NCBI RefSeq assembly: GCF_950295315.1
Contig: NC_080177.1
Location: 76,757,786 to 76,821,785 of the forward strand
DNA: 64,000 nt
Origin: Erinaceus europaeus
Taxonomy: Eukaryota; Chordata; Mammalia; Eulipotyphla; Erinaceidae
Direction: 5' to 3'
The translations under genes and the position numbers were made by a program. Positions 34,074 through 45,754 of the stretch are shown piece by piece. Each line of letters begins with the position of its first letter. Position 1 is the first letter of the stretch. A model generated the notes under the pieces. That model made no database searches and was not told the DNA's origin. It saw only the letters and a list, made by a program, of their open reading frames with translations.

Positions 34074-34445
34074 AAATAGAGATAATAGTTGGGCAGTGGC
34101 GCAGTGGGTTAAGCGCATGTGGCACAAAGCGCAAGGACCGGCGTAAGGATCCCGGTTCCAGGCCCAGCTCCCCACCTGCAGGGGAGTCGCTTCACAGGCG
34201 GTGAAGCAGGTCTGCAGGTGTCTGTCTTTCTCTCCCCCTCTCTGTCTTCCCTTCCTCTCTCCATTTCTCTCTGTCCTACCCAACAATGAACAACATCAAC
34301 AATGGCAATAATAATAACCACAACGAGGTGACAACAAGGGCAACAAAAGGGGGAAAAAATGGCCTCCAGGAGCAGTGGATTCATGGTGAAGGCACCGAGC
34401 CCAGCAATAACCCTGGAGGAAAAAAAAAATAGAGATAATAATAAA
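34074..34445 (+). repeat. Long-form SINE-A with TSD
   Basis: AAATAGAGATAATA at about 34074 and 34427. Module from GGCCTCCAGG to CCTGGAGG. Confidence 0.95.
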
Positions 34446-35140
34446 AGTGCCATAAAGATTAATTGCCATGAAACAGGCAAAACACTTAGAATGACTTCTG
34501 CCTGGCACATGATACCAACTCAGTAAATGTTAATTGTTGTCACAGGACACAGACATTGTTCCTCAGCTAGAAATAGCAGGAAAGTCAGAAGGTTCAATCT
34601 GGTGACACATTGCCTCAGAAAAATGCGGCTGTCCTCTATGGGACTTTTTTTTTTAAGCTGCCTGTTAAAACCTAGTTTGTGTATGTCTGCTGTCTACGAA
34701 TTCTCACGTATCTTTGAGCTCCTCCTAGACTAATTGCTATCCGCCCTGCATTCTGTACTGTCAGAAGAAGACGGTGAAGAAAAGCAGCTCTGCTTGTGTA
34801 CCCTTTGGTCAGCGCAGGAGAGTAGTATAGGGGCTTATAACTGTTTACCATCCATTGTGAGGCTCTGCAGAGCCTGCACCAGTGAGCTGGGTGGCACTCC
34901 TGCGGGGGATTAGTCTGAAAGGTCATCTTTTGTATTGATGGTTCGTGGCCACCCCCCGAGTCATTAAAACCCCGGGAAACACTGAATGTTAGGTTATATG
35001 AAAAAGGTCATGCTCTTTCCAGTGACAATCTCGTGCTTTTTTCTAGGCTACTAAGCAAGTCAAGGAGGCTTAGACACAACTCCTCTCTGCTTGAATTCAG
35101 GGCAGCAAAAGCCCAGACTTCAGTCATTAAAAATCCTACG
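34446..35140. other. Single-copy intergenic DNA
   Basis: No exon or repeat recognised. Confidence 0.4.
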
Positions 35141-35512
35141 GGGTTGGGGGTTGGGCGGTGGCGCAGTGGGTTAAGTGCACGTGGCGCAAAGCGCAGGGAC
35201 CGGCATAAGGATCCTGGTTTGAGCCCCCGGCTCCCCACCTGCAGTGGAGTCGCTTCACAGGCGGTGAAGCAGGTCTGCAGGTGTCTATCTTTCTCCCTCT
35301 CTCTCTGTCTTCCCCTCCTCTCTCCATTTCTCTCTGTCCTATCCAACAACAAAGCAACGTCAACAATGGCAATAATAACCGCAACGAGGCTGCAACAACT
35401 AGGGCAACAAAAAGGGGGAAAAATGGCCTCCAGGAGCGGTGGATTCATGGTGCAGGCACCGAGCCCAGCAATAACCCTGGAGGAAAGAAAAAAAAAAATC
35501 CTACGGGGCATC
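35130..35512 (+). repeat. Very young long-form SINE-A with perfect TSD
   Basis: AAAATCCTACGGGG at about 35130-35144 and 35497-35510 identical. A textbook copy of the long form, used below for its 3' hairpin. Confidence 0.95.
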
Positions 35513-35972
35513 TCCTGCAGAATGAAAGGGGAGGGCTAGTACCTCATACCTCCAGTTTGAGGGGCTGTTAGGTCTGGTATTATATGAATCTTCAAGCTCA
35601 TGGAAAGCAGTGAGTGTGGAGTACTTTCTAATCCTGTAGTGTTCAGTTTTGAAATCTTAGTTAACTTTTTTTTTGAAAGATTCAGAGTGATCTTAATTAT
35701 GCTTCGAAAAACATAAAAACACAGTCCGTTCTTTGAGAACACTTACATTCTTCAACTGGGTGTCCTGACAAAGGTGAGGTCTGAGCTAAGGGGAAATGAC
35801 CTGAGGTTCATCCTTTGGGCTATTAGTTGAAAACAGCGGTGTACTTGGTACGAGGTGAGGGTCGTGGCACATAGGAACATTGACACAGTTAAAGATTTTG
35901 TGTAAGAAATGTTGCCAGAAGGACATATTCAAAGTTTGGCACGGAAAAGATACCCATCTAAGAATACTTTCT
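35513..35972. other. Single-copy intergenic DNA
   Basis: No exon or repeat recognised. Confidence 0.4.
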
Positions 35973-36500
35973 TGGGGCCAGGTGGTGGCTCACCTGGTTG
36001 AATGCACATGTTATAATGTATAAGGGCCCAGGTTCGAGACCCTAGTCCCTACCTTCAGGGGGGAAGCTTTGCAAGTGGTGTCTCTCTGTCTCTCTTCCCC
36101 CTCTATCTCCCTTTTCCCTCTCGGGTTCTTTTTGTTTTTTGCCTCCAGGGTTGTTGCTGGGGCTCAGTGCCTGCACCATGAATCCACTGCTCCTGGAGGC
36201 CATTTTTTCCCCCTTTTGTTGCCCTTGTTGTTATTGTTATTGCTTTCATCGTTGGATAGGACAAAGAGAAATCGAGAGAGATGGGGAACACAGAGAGGGC
36301 GAGAGAAAGATAGACACCTGCAGACCTGTTTCACCACCTGTGAAGTGACCCCCCGCTGCAGGTGGGACTCAAACTGGGATCCTTAAGCTGGTCCTTGTGC
36401 TTTGCGCCCTGTGCGCTTAACCTGCTGCGCTACCACCCAGTCCCCTCGGGTTCTAACTCTATCCAATAAAGATAATTTAAAAGAATTTTATTAAAAAATA
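35973..36500. repeat. Long SINE-A (reverse) nested in SINE-D (forward)
   Basis: SINE-D is split at CTCTCGGGTTC; the SINE-A (36127-36443) is followed by CCCTCGGGTTC and the rest of SINE-D (TATCCAATAAAGATAATT). Confidence 0.9.
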
Positions 36501-36539
36501 CTCTTTCCAGCTAAGTTTGAAGGAACAATGAAAACCTTT

Positions 36540-36703
36540 TTTTTAAAATAAGATTTTATGTATTTATTCATGAAGAATAGAGAGATTGAGAGAGAGAGAG
36601 GAGGGAACCAGACATCACTCTGGTACAAATGCTGCCAGGGATTGAACTCAGGACCTCATGCTTGAGAGTCCAATGCTTTATCCACTACGCCACCTCCCAG
36701 ACC
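36540..36703 (-). repeat. SINE-B
   Basis: Reversed: GACCTCATGCTTGAGAGTCC and TTTATCCACTACGCCACCTC. Confidence 0.9.
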
Positions 36704-38077
36704 ATGAAGATCTTTTCACTGGAGGAATCTACTTCCACAAAACCACTCCCACAAGTAGTAGTAGAGGGACTCATAGAAAAGGAAAATGCTGTCATACGGA
36801 GGAAATGAACAGGGCAAGGGAAAGAAGCAAAGTGAGGTTTTGAAAGGCCTGGGGGCAGAGGGAGTGAATAACTAGGATGGGAAGGCAGTGGTTAGGGAAC
36901 ACATCCCAAAGAAGTGGCAGATTGTACTCTCAAAACACTTTTCAGTTTTGTAAACCATGATTGTCTCAGAAACAAACTATTGAAGAAAGGAAAGTTATTA
37001 CCAAGATGACAGTCAACTTGGACCATGGTTTTTCCCAAGGCGCCCTCTGACGGAAGAGAACAGGGAAGAGTTTGGGGCGTTCAAAGTCCCGGGATCCCCA
37101 GCTTGGCGGTGGTGTATGGGAATGGGAGGGACAGTGTTACGTGATCTGAGGTTCAGAGTAGCATTGGATCTCCATGGATGTTGTTGTCTGAGAGTCTTTG
37201 GAGTTTTGAGTCATTTTGGGTAGTTGTGTCTTTTCCTATGAAGAGAATTTCCTGGCCTATCCAATTCTACACAGAATCCTATTCACTTAAAGCTGTCAGT
37301 TGACTAGCAACTAAGTGGTCTGGGTGTTGGTTACCATGGAAACAGCTAAAAGGCCCATTGCTATGGGAACCTACCATGCACTCCAAACCAGGGAGTTGGT
37401 TCCTAAAAAGGAGTGGAGGGGAGGGTGAGGCACAGGCAGTGGACCACATGGGTGTCTGGAGAAGAAGGTGAGCCATGTGGGTGAGTGGGCCCGGCCAACT
37501 CTCTCAGCAAGTCCCACTCTCTGTACGCGGTCCCCATCTGTCTTCTGGCCATTGTCCCTCTGCTAACCTCTGGGCATAAGTGTCTGCTGTCCCAAATGGA
37601 TGGTGAGATGGAGCAGGGGACCGCAGCGCTGCCCTCATCTGCGGGGACTCCGAGAGGGAAAGAAAGTCTTGGCACCTCTGCACACTAGGCCGTTCTCCAC
37701 AAATCCTGTGTCCCAGATAAGTAGCCAGCAGGAGAAAGGATCAGCTTTGCTCCAACTGCCAGCCTTGAGCATAGCAGCCGTGCTGGAGGCCCCAGGTGGG
37801 GAGGCAGAAGGGCAGGCCAGCACTTGCAGTCGCTGATCACAGGGTGAGAGAAAAGCCTGCCATCCACTCAGTGCCCCCACCACAAGAAGGGGGTACTACA
37901 GCTGCAGTCAAGGTGAGGTTGAGTGAGATTCCCAGTGGATTATACCCTGGGGGTTGCAATCGAGAGATGCCTCAGTACTTAGTGGTGAGATAACCCTTTC
38001 TCTGAGACAGAGAAAACGGGGCTACCATTAACACGTTAATTTGTAAATGTACAAACTTTAGGGATCAGGTTATATAA
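36704..38077. other. 1.4 kb SINE-free single-copy block
   Basis: The longest repeat-free intergenic stretch after NPC2. No coding gene recognised; a 67-codon plus frame (37485-37688) has a hydrophobic patch but no family. Contains two X-box motifs. Confidence 0.5.
37330..37370. promoter_or_regulatory. Pair of RFX X-box motifs
   Basis: GTTACCATGGAAAC at 37330-37343 and ATTGCTATGGGAAC at 37357-37370 both fit the RFX pattern RYYNYYATRGNRAC (second with G at the loose R). The starts are 27 bp apart in a SINE-free block. Confidence 0.6.
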
Positions 38078-38270
38078 GCTCTTTTAATTTATTTTGCTAG
38101 CTTTATTCATTGGATAGAGACAGCCAGAAATCAAAAGGGTAGGGGAGAGAGAGAGACACCTGCAGTACTTCACTCGCAAAGCTTTCCCCTATAGGAGGGG
38201 GCTGGGGGTTTGAATCCCCGTCCTTGTGCATTGTAATGTGCGCTCAACCAGGTGCGCCACCACCTGGCCC
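38078..38270 (-). repeat. SINE-D
   Basis: Reversed; ends CAACCAGGTGCGCCACCACC. Confidence 0.85.
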
Positions 38271-38428
38271 TGCTACATAATCTCTATAGCCTCTGTCAGA
38301 ATTAATGAATTAGGATTCATTGAGAGGCTGAAGGGAAGTTGGAGCACCACAGGCAGGGAGACACAGACCAGTCACACCTGTGGGAGCAAGGAAAGCCCTG
38401 GAGGCCAAAGGGGCTGAGGCTGAGCCCT

Positions 38429-38610
38429 AGGGGCCAGGTTGTGGCTTATCCGATGGAGCGCACATGTTAACACACACAAAGACTCAAGTTCAAGCCCCCA
38501 GTCTCCACCTGCAGGGAGGAAGCCACATGAGCAGTGAAGCAGGGCTGCAGGTGTCTTTCTGTCTCCCTCTTCCCTCTCAATGTCTGTCTGCTCTGTCAAG
38601 GAGAGATGCA
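38429..38610 (+). repeat. SINE-D
   Basis: GGCCAGGTTGTGGCTTATCC head; tail eroded. Confidence 0.8.
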
Positions 38611-38952
38611 TTTGACCTAGGGACCATCTCAGAAACATTAGATCCAGAGGACTTTCATCTGATTCTCCAAAATTCTAAGGTGTGTGACCTTGAAGCTCTC
38701 TCCTAATCTTGTCGTCTCATCCTCCTTCTTGTTTTCCTTGCCTTCACCTTCATCCTCAGCTCATCTCAGGGAGCCTTAGAGCTAAAGACCTCAGCACTAG
38801 AGAGAAAGGTGCCCTCCGGAATTTGAACTGTGAGAGACCTGTTGGGGGGGGAGGGGGGTATCAGCTCTACTGATGAGGTGATGTGGATGGAGTAGCTCCT
38901 GACTCTTGACAAGTACCAGATAGTTACTGCCATTACCAATAAGAAGGGAAGG

Positions 38953-39232
38953 CTGGGAGTCGGGCGGCAGCGCAGCGGGTTAAGCGCAGGTGGCGCAAAG
39001 CGCAAGGACTGACTTAAAGATCCTGGTTCAAGCCCCTGGCTCCCCACTTGCAGGGTTGTCGCTTCACAAGCGGTGAAGCAGGTCTGCAGGTGTCTATCTT
39101 TCTCTCCCCCTCTCTGTCTTCCCCTCCATGCTCCATTTCTGTCTGTCCTATCTAACAATGACGACATCAATAACAACAACAATAACTACAATAAGGGCAA
39201 AAGAAGGAAATAAATAAATATTAAAAAAAGAA
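38953..39232 (+). repeat. SINE-A, short form
   Basis: GGGAGTCGGGCGGCAGCGCA head and AATAAATAAATATTAAA tail. Confidence 0.95.
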
Positions 39233-39364
39233 AAAAAGCCAGAGGTACTTGTGTCCCCAGGGTATAAAGTAATGTGTATGGCAGGGTAAAAAGACAAAAC
39301 AGTTGTCCCGTTTTCCTCAGCTTCTGCTTTATGGACTTTGAGGAATGTGGGACTGAGGGAAAGG

Positions 39365-39498
39365 AGGATTTATTTATTTGTTTGTTTATTTGCTCATCTC
39401 TGGTTTATGGTGGTGCTGGGGATTGAACCTGGCACCTTAGAGCCTCAGGCATGAAAGGCTTTTTGCAGAACCATGATGCTGTCTCCCCAGCCCAGGAT
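39365..39498 (-). repeat. SINE-C
   Basis: GGGATTGAACCTGGCACCTT; GGCATGAAAGGCTTTTTGC. Confidence 0.85.
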
Positions 39499-39607
39499 TA
39501 TTTTATTTGGAAACAACATGAGAAGATCAACTTCATTTGTTTAAAAATAATTCAAGAGAGTTTCAAGACATTAATACTCCAACTTAAAATTATTTTTCTC
39601 TTTTTTG

Positions 39608-40110
39608 GGGGGAGCAGGTGGTAGCACAGTGGGTTAGTGCACATGGCACAAAGCGCAAGGACAGGCGTAAGGATCCCGGTTGGAGCTCCCGGCTCCCCAC
39701 CTGCAGGGGAGTCGCTTTACAGGTGGTGAAGCAGGTCTGTAGGTGTCTGTCTTTCTCTCCCCCTCTCTGTCTTCTCCTCCTCTCTCCATTTCTCTCTGTC
39801 CTATCCAACAACAATAAACAATGACAACAAAAGGGAAAAAATGGCCTCCAGGAGCAGTGGATTTGTAGTGCAGGCACTGAGACCCAGCAATAACCCTGGA
39901 GGCACAAAAAAAAAATTTTTTTTTAATTGCTGGGTCTTCATTGCTGAAGGATGACTTTTTTAGATAGTGACAGAGACAAAGAGGCAGAGAAAGAAACCAC
40001 AGCACCAAAGCTTCCCCCATTGCATGGAAGGCAGCCTCAAACTTGGGTTGGGCACATGACAGAGCAGCTCACTGTCCTAAAATGAGCAATTCTGCCAATC
40101 CTGGGCTCTA
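39608..40110. repeat. Long SINE-A (forward) and SINE-E (reverse)
   Basis: 39608-39912 includes the 3' module; 39952-40110 has CACCAAAGCTTCCCCC. Confidence 0.85.
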
Positions 40111-40135
40111 ACTTTAGTGGTAGAATCTGAGAAGC

Positions 40136-40811
40136 AGGCTTGGGAGATAGTGTAGTGGTTATACAAATAGTCTTTAATGCCTGAGGCTTTAAGGTCCTGC
40201 ATTCAATCCCAGCACCACTATAAGCCAGAGCTGAGCAGTGATCTGGTGTCTCTTTTTCTCTTTCTCTCTAAAATCTGAAAGAAAGTGCCTGAGAAAAATT
40301 AATATCTCAAAGTCCAATATCACTAAGAACTGTAGGAATTGAAGTTTTGTAAAAACAAGTAATATTTGGAGCACATGCTCTCTTTTAAAATTTTATTCAT
40401 TGGATAGAGACAGAAAGAAACTGAGAAGGGGGAAAGAGAGAGAGAGAGAGAGACATCTGTAACACTGTTTCACTGCTCATGAAGCTTTTCCCTCAGCAGT
40501 TAGAGACTGGGGACTTGAACCCAGGTCCTTGTACATTGTAACATATGTGCTTAAGTGTGTGCCCTCACTGCCTGACCCCTGTGTGCTTTCTAAAACAAGA
40601 CTTTTCTTATTCTCTCTCCCTCTTTCTGTTTTTACTTGATAAGACAGAGAAATTGAGAGAGAGAGAGAGGGCTGGGGAAAGATAGACACCTGCAGACCTG
40701 CTTCACCACTCATGAATCAGTCCCCCTGCAGGTGGGGAGTGGGAGCTTTAGCCCTGGTCCTTGTGCGTGGTGGTATGTGCACTTAGCCAGGCGCACCACT
40801 GCCTGGCTCCT
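40136..40811. repeat. SINE-C and two reversed SINE-D copies
   Basis: 40136-40285 C; 40383-40578 and 40590-40811 D. Confidence 0.85.
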
Positions 40812-40955
40812 CTTATTCCCTTTTCTATCACCATTTCCGCTAAAACTAAGCAGAGTCAGTGCTTAGTTGAACATTAAGTGTTAGATTGAATCTGTAGCCA
40901 ACAACTCACTCTTAGTCTGATCTGGGAATTGGTGGGTGACTGGATTTTTCTTATC

Positions 40956-40997
40956 AAGATTGTACTGTCAAAAAAAAAAAAAAAAGATTGTACTGTC
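40956..40997 (+). repeat. Poly(A)-only insertion with TSD
   Basis: AGATTGTACTGTC occurs at 40957-40969 and again at 40985-40997, separated only by A's (40970-40985). Confidence 0.75.
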
Positions 40998-41283
40998 TGC
41001 TCAGAGAGACAGATAGACAGAGAGGGGTGGGGCCACTTCTGTATCTCCCTGGAAAGAATCTATACAGACAGGGTCCATGGGGTGTTGTGTCCCATGGACT
41101 GACTCCAGGACAGAATTGTGGGAGAGGAATTGTAGCAAGAGAGAGATGAAAGCACTGTTGTTGTTGTTATTGTTGTTGTTGTTGTTGTCCCAGAGGACAT
41201 CACTTCCTAGTTACTCTGCTTGCTTCTGTTATTCTGTTTACCTTAACTCCAGGAATAACCACCGGCTCCTTGAAGACACTGTT

Positions 41284-41326
<43 letters not shown>

Positions 41327-42316
41327 AATTGGGGGATTAATGGTTTGCAGTAAATACAGTTGTCGCTACATGTGTAAAATTTCTCAGTTTTCTGCAAAAC
41401 ATTCTCACCCCCAGTCTAGCTTCTCCTCCACCATTTTCTCCTCCACCTGAACTCCCCACACCTTTAGTCTTTTATTTTGGTGCAATACACCAAATCCATT
41501 CCAAGTTCTGCTTTGTGACATCCCAAAACCACGCACAATAAATAACTGCCCATAGTCTGACACAAGGATTCCCCCTGAAGCTTGGCAAAGATAACCACCC
41601 ACACTGCAAGTGTGTATGTGTGTGTGTGTGTGGGGGGGGGTTCTGAGAGGGAGGCCGGGAAGCGGGAAGTGTATGAGGGGGAAGTGGGAAGTGTATGAGG
41701 CAGGCTAGGGGGTCTTTCTCCTCTCTCCTACTGTAGCTAAGCAGTGAGAGCTAAGCCTCCGGGAGCAGAGCAGGCGGTGATAGGAGTGGTGATTACTGGG
41801 ATTGATTCTCAGCAGGGGCTGAGATGAAGGAGACAATGTTCCCAGACTTAATCGCTGCTTTTAACTCCTCCAACATAAACTCTAATGGTCCCTGGCTGCT
41901 GCCTCTCTCGGAACCTCCACCCCCAGGCCTCCCAGTCTACCTGAGCTCATCTTCCCAGTTTCTCAGCAACTCTAGTTCAGACCCACTGTGGTAACCTCCC
42001 TCTCTCTCTCTCTTTCCTTCCCTCTCAGTGTAGCCTGTTTCTCTTCTTTGGCCTTCCGGGAAAGGGAAAAAGTGGTTACTTCTTTGTAGTCTGGATACGG
42101 TTTCTAGAATTTATCAAAGCAAACACCCGGTCAGCAACTCTCTGATGAAGGGGTCAACCCTGAAGGCAAAATGTTTCAAGTCAAGTGTTCTAACTGGCAA
42201 AAACAAACAAAGACAGTGGGGTAGTTTTGAAGGAGCAGGCCAGGCTGCACTCTTGCCAACAAGGGCTCGAAATAAGCCAAGAGGACAGAATAGAAAACTA
42301 GGAATCATCTGAGGTT
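40998..42316. other. Single-copy DNA with three microsatellites
   Basis: (GTT)n at 41155-41188, (GT)n at 41286-41323 and a short (GT)n followed by G9 at 41610-41640. No gene recognised. Confidence 0.5.
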
Positions 42317-42485
42317 TGGAGACAAGGAGATAGCATAATGGTTTTGCAAAAGACTTTCATGCCTGAGTCTCAGAGGTCCCAGGTTCAGTGTCCAGCGTCA
42401 CCCAAAACCAGAGTTGAACAGTGCCCTGGTCTCTCTTTATCTATCTTCCTCTCTGTATATCTCTCTCATTAAAATGAAATCAAAT
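42317..42485 (+). repeat. SINE-C
   Basis: AAGGAGATAGCATAATGGTT through GGTTCAGTGTCCAGC. Confidence 0.85.
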
Positions 42486-42487
42486 AA

Positions 42488-43085
42488 GGATCAGGAGATA
42501 GCATAATGATTATGCAAAAAAAAAAAAAAAGTAAAACAAAACAACAAAAAAAACTCTCATGTGGGGACCGGGCACTGATGCACACGGTTAAGCGCACGTA
42601 TCACTATGCTCAAGAATACGGATTCGAGCCCTTGCTCCCCACCTGCAGGGAGGATGCTTCATGAGAGGTGAAGCAGGTCTGCAGCTCTCTCTCTCTCCCC
42701 CTCCCCTCTCAATTTCTCTCTGTCCTGTCAAATAAAAATAAACTAGAAAAATAAATAAACAGGACAGAGGGTATATAGCATAATGGTTATGCAAACAAAC
42801 TCTCATGCCTGAGGCTCCAGAGTCCCAGGTTCAATCCCCTGCACCACCATAAGCCAAGAGTTGAACAGTGCTCTGGTAAAAAAAAAAAAAAAAGAAATAA
42901 AGAAATAAACAAATGGAAAAAATGGCCACCAGGAACTGTGGATTTGCAGTGCGGGCCCTGAGCTCCAGTGATGACACTGGAGGCAAAAAAAAATAACTCT
43001 TATCCCTGAGGTTCCCAAGCCCCAAATTCACCCCCCACCCCCATATTACCATAAACCAGGGCTGAGCAGTGCACTGGGAAAATAG
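42488..43085 (+). repeat. Three-deep nest: SINE-C > long SINE > SINE-C
   Basis: The outer SINE-C starts at 42488 (GGAGATAGCATAATGATTATG) and resumes at 42992 (AACTCTTATCCCTGAGG). A long-form SINE occupies 42562-42990. Its body and 3' module are split by an inner SINE-C at 42764-42898. Confidence 0.85.
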
Positions 43086-43775
43086 TAAACAAATAAAGTA
43101 TTATCTTTAGAAGTGGGGTGCAGGGAGAAGGTAGTCAAGGCAGGAGACTTGTAGCCAGAGAAATTCGAGCTGAGGACAACTTGGAGACTTTTTTCCCTTT
43201 TTTCGATTTTCCTTAACTTTCACAGTAAGTCACCTGTCAACTGTAACCGTGGCAGCTGCACCCACTGGAAGTCACCGTCTGGCAGCCCTCAGTTTGGCAT
43301 TCAGGGACTGTGTTTGTCACGACAAGCAGAATCCTTGTTTATTTTGGTAAATTAATTGTCAGCAGAGAGGCCTTTTCCATTTCCTACCCGGAACAATCAA
43401 GAAAGAAATTGCAGGGTTGGAAACTACCTAAAGGTTACTCTGGGTGAAATTACCAGACCTCGTAGCAAAAACACACTATTCTGGGTATCTCTGAATTGGA
43501 AATCACGGGACAGGCTAGGACCCTGTGCAGAGCCAGATCTCTGCACACCAGCAGCTCTGGAGCTCTCATCCCTTGGTGACACTGAGCTTCTGGGCGTTTG
43601 TGACAATGCCTGCCCCCCAGCCTTGGGGAGAGATGCTGCAGTGGAGCTTAGAGGACAGCCTGTGGCCTCATCTTGTTGTCTTCTAGAAAAACACTGGGAC
43701 ACCTCACCGTGTGTGACCGCTAAACCAGGTGGGTCTTTCCGATTTCCCAGACAGCAAAGCTGGCTAAGTCACTTC
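43086..43775. other. Single-copy DNA, no gene recognised
   Basis: An open plus-strand frame of 142 codons (43356-43784) has no recognisable family, no periodic codon bias that I can see, and is paired with an equally open minus frame, so it is probably chance in GC-balanced DNA. Confidence 0.4.
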
Positions 43776-44211
43776 TTCATATAGTGAGTTTGCATAGGGG
43801 TAGATGACATAGTGGCTATGCAAAGAGACTTTCATGCCTGAGGATCCAAAGTCCCAGGTTCAATTCCCAGCACCATCATAAACCAGAGCTGAGCAGTGCT
43901 CTGGTTTAAAAAAAAAAAAAAGGGGGGGGGGAGTTGGGCAGTAGGGCAGCAGGTTAAGCACATATGGTGCAAAGTGCAAGGACTGGCATAAGGATCCTGG
44001 TTCGAGCCCCCGGCTCCCCACCTGCAGGGCAGTCACTTCACAAGTGGTGAAGCAGGTCTGCAGGTGTCTGTCTTTCTCTCCCCCTCTGTGTCTTCCCCTC
44101 CTCTCTCCATTTCTCTCTGTCCTATCCAACTACAACAACATCAATAACTACAACAATAAAACAAGGGCAACAAAAGGGAAAAATATATACAACTATATCA
44201 TAGTGAGTTTG
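43776..44211 (+). repeat. SINE-C and SINE-A together within one TSD
   Basis: ATAGTGAGTTTGC at about 43777 and 44199. SINE-C 43794-43920 with A13 tail is followed at once by SINE-A 43924-44190. Confidence 0.85.
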
Positions 44212-44328
44212 CCAGCCAGGCAGTGGCCTGGTGCCTCTGGGAAGGGTTGCCCTTCTGGGACTTAGAACCCCGAGCACACCCCTCATGTCTGCATGCTCTG
44301 CAGAGAAGCCCAGACTGCTGCAGTCGTG

Positions 44329-44745
44329 ATTGGGGCCGGGCAGTGGTGGACCTGGCTGACTAGAGTTGGGCTGAATCTCAGGAAAGAAGAACAAGTTAGG
44401 CTCCAAGTTCCACAAGAGACAGAAAACGTATTTAGCTATATAAAGGAAAAAGAGAAAAGAGTAAGGATGGGGAGATACATAGTGGTTATACAAAACAAGC
44501 TGAGCAGTACTCTGGTTTAGGAGGGAAAGAAAAGGTGTGTGTTTAGGGGAGGTGGGGGCGTGGCACACCTGATAAAATGCACACCTTACAGAGCACAAGG
44601 ACCTTGGTTCAAGCCCCTGGTCCGTGCCTACAAAGGGGAAGCTTTAGGAGTGGTGAAGCAGGATTGCAGGTGTTTCTCTCTCTCTCTCCCTCTTGATGTC
44701 CCCTCCCTCTCACCAGTTGTTTCTCAAATCAGGCTATGGCCTTGA
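44329..44745 (+). repeat. SINE-D and SINE-C fragments, then SINE-D
   Basis: 44329-44370 D head; 44465-44525 C with internal deletion; 44548-44745 full D. Confidence 0.65.
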
Positions 44746-44861
44746 CTTGATCAATTAAATAGACTTAACTTCAGTGCTGTAGTAACAGCTACTGATTCAA
44801 GGGCATTAACACTGATCAGTTATGTCTGGGTCACCAATTTTAAGACTTTAAAAGGAAAAAC

Positions 44862-45310
44862 TTGCAGGGTGGAGAGACAGCTCACACAGCAGAACATACA
44901 CTTTGCCGTACACAGGGCCCCCAGTGCCAACGGGGCAGCATGAGAAGGGAAGATTTTATGAGAGGCCGAGTGGAGTCTTTCCTCTCCTTGCCTCTTCCTC
45001 TCTTTCTGCCTTTATTTATTTATTTTAATTTATTTTCCCTTTTGTTGCCCTTGTTGTTTAATATTGTTGTGGTTATTGATGTTGTTGTTGGGTAGGCCAG
45101 AGAGAAATGGAGAGAGGAGGGGAAGACAGAGAGGGGGAGAGAAAGACAGACACCTGCAGACCTGCTGCACCGCCTGTGAAGCAACCCCACTGCAGGTGGG
45201 GAGTGGGGGGCTCGAACAGGGATCTTTACACCGGTCCCTGCGCTTTGTGCCACGTGCGTTTAACCCACTGCACCACCACCCAACTCCCCTCTTTCTGCCT
45301 CTTATGCTCT
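44862..45310. repeat. SINE-A (reverse) inserted near a B/E-like SINE
   Basis: SINE-A about 45012-45290 is flanked by CTCTTTCTGCCT at about 44999 and 45289. The outer unit starts near 44862. Confidence 0.8.
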
Positions 45311-45387
45311 AGCTGGAAAAAAAAAGGGAGGGAGGTAGCCTGTCAGAATCAGTGGAATCCTGAAGGCCCAGCAAAGTCCTATCAGGG

Positions 45388-45418
<31 letters not shown>

Positions 45419-45754
45419 GAGAAGGAAAGATTTTCACATATGTAATTAGATTTGATCAGAACATCTCCGTGATGCAGGAAGCAAAGGTGAGTCTCAGTAA
45501 TAGGGGAGGATATGGAGGCACAAAATGGTCAGAGGAACTTGCCAGAGGTCCTAGTCCCAGCCTGCTCCCTCCATGAGACAGGCCAAGAGGAAGGATGAGT
45601 CAGAGGGTTCCATCCATCTCACACAGGGGCCCTTCCCGCGCTCGCTCCGCTGTCATCTGCCTGTGTCCCCACCTCCCCACCCCCCTTTGGGATCTCCAAG
45701 GCCTTCCCAGCAGTTCCACCTCAGGAAGGAGAGAGAGAGGAGAATATGGATTTT
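45311..45754. other. Single-copy DNA with a (GA)n stretch
   Basis: GAAAGAGAGA repeat at 45393-45422. No exon recognised. Confidence 0.4.

Noticed and set aside
43356..43784. 142-codon plus-strand frame in single-copy DNA
   Set aside because: No family, no splice context, and an overlapping open minus frame; probably chance. It could be overturned by a protein match.
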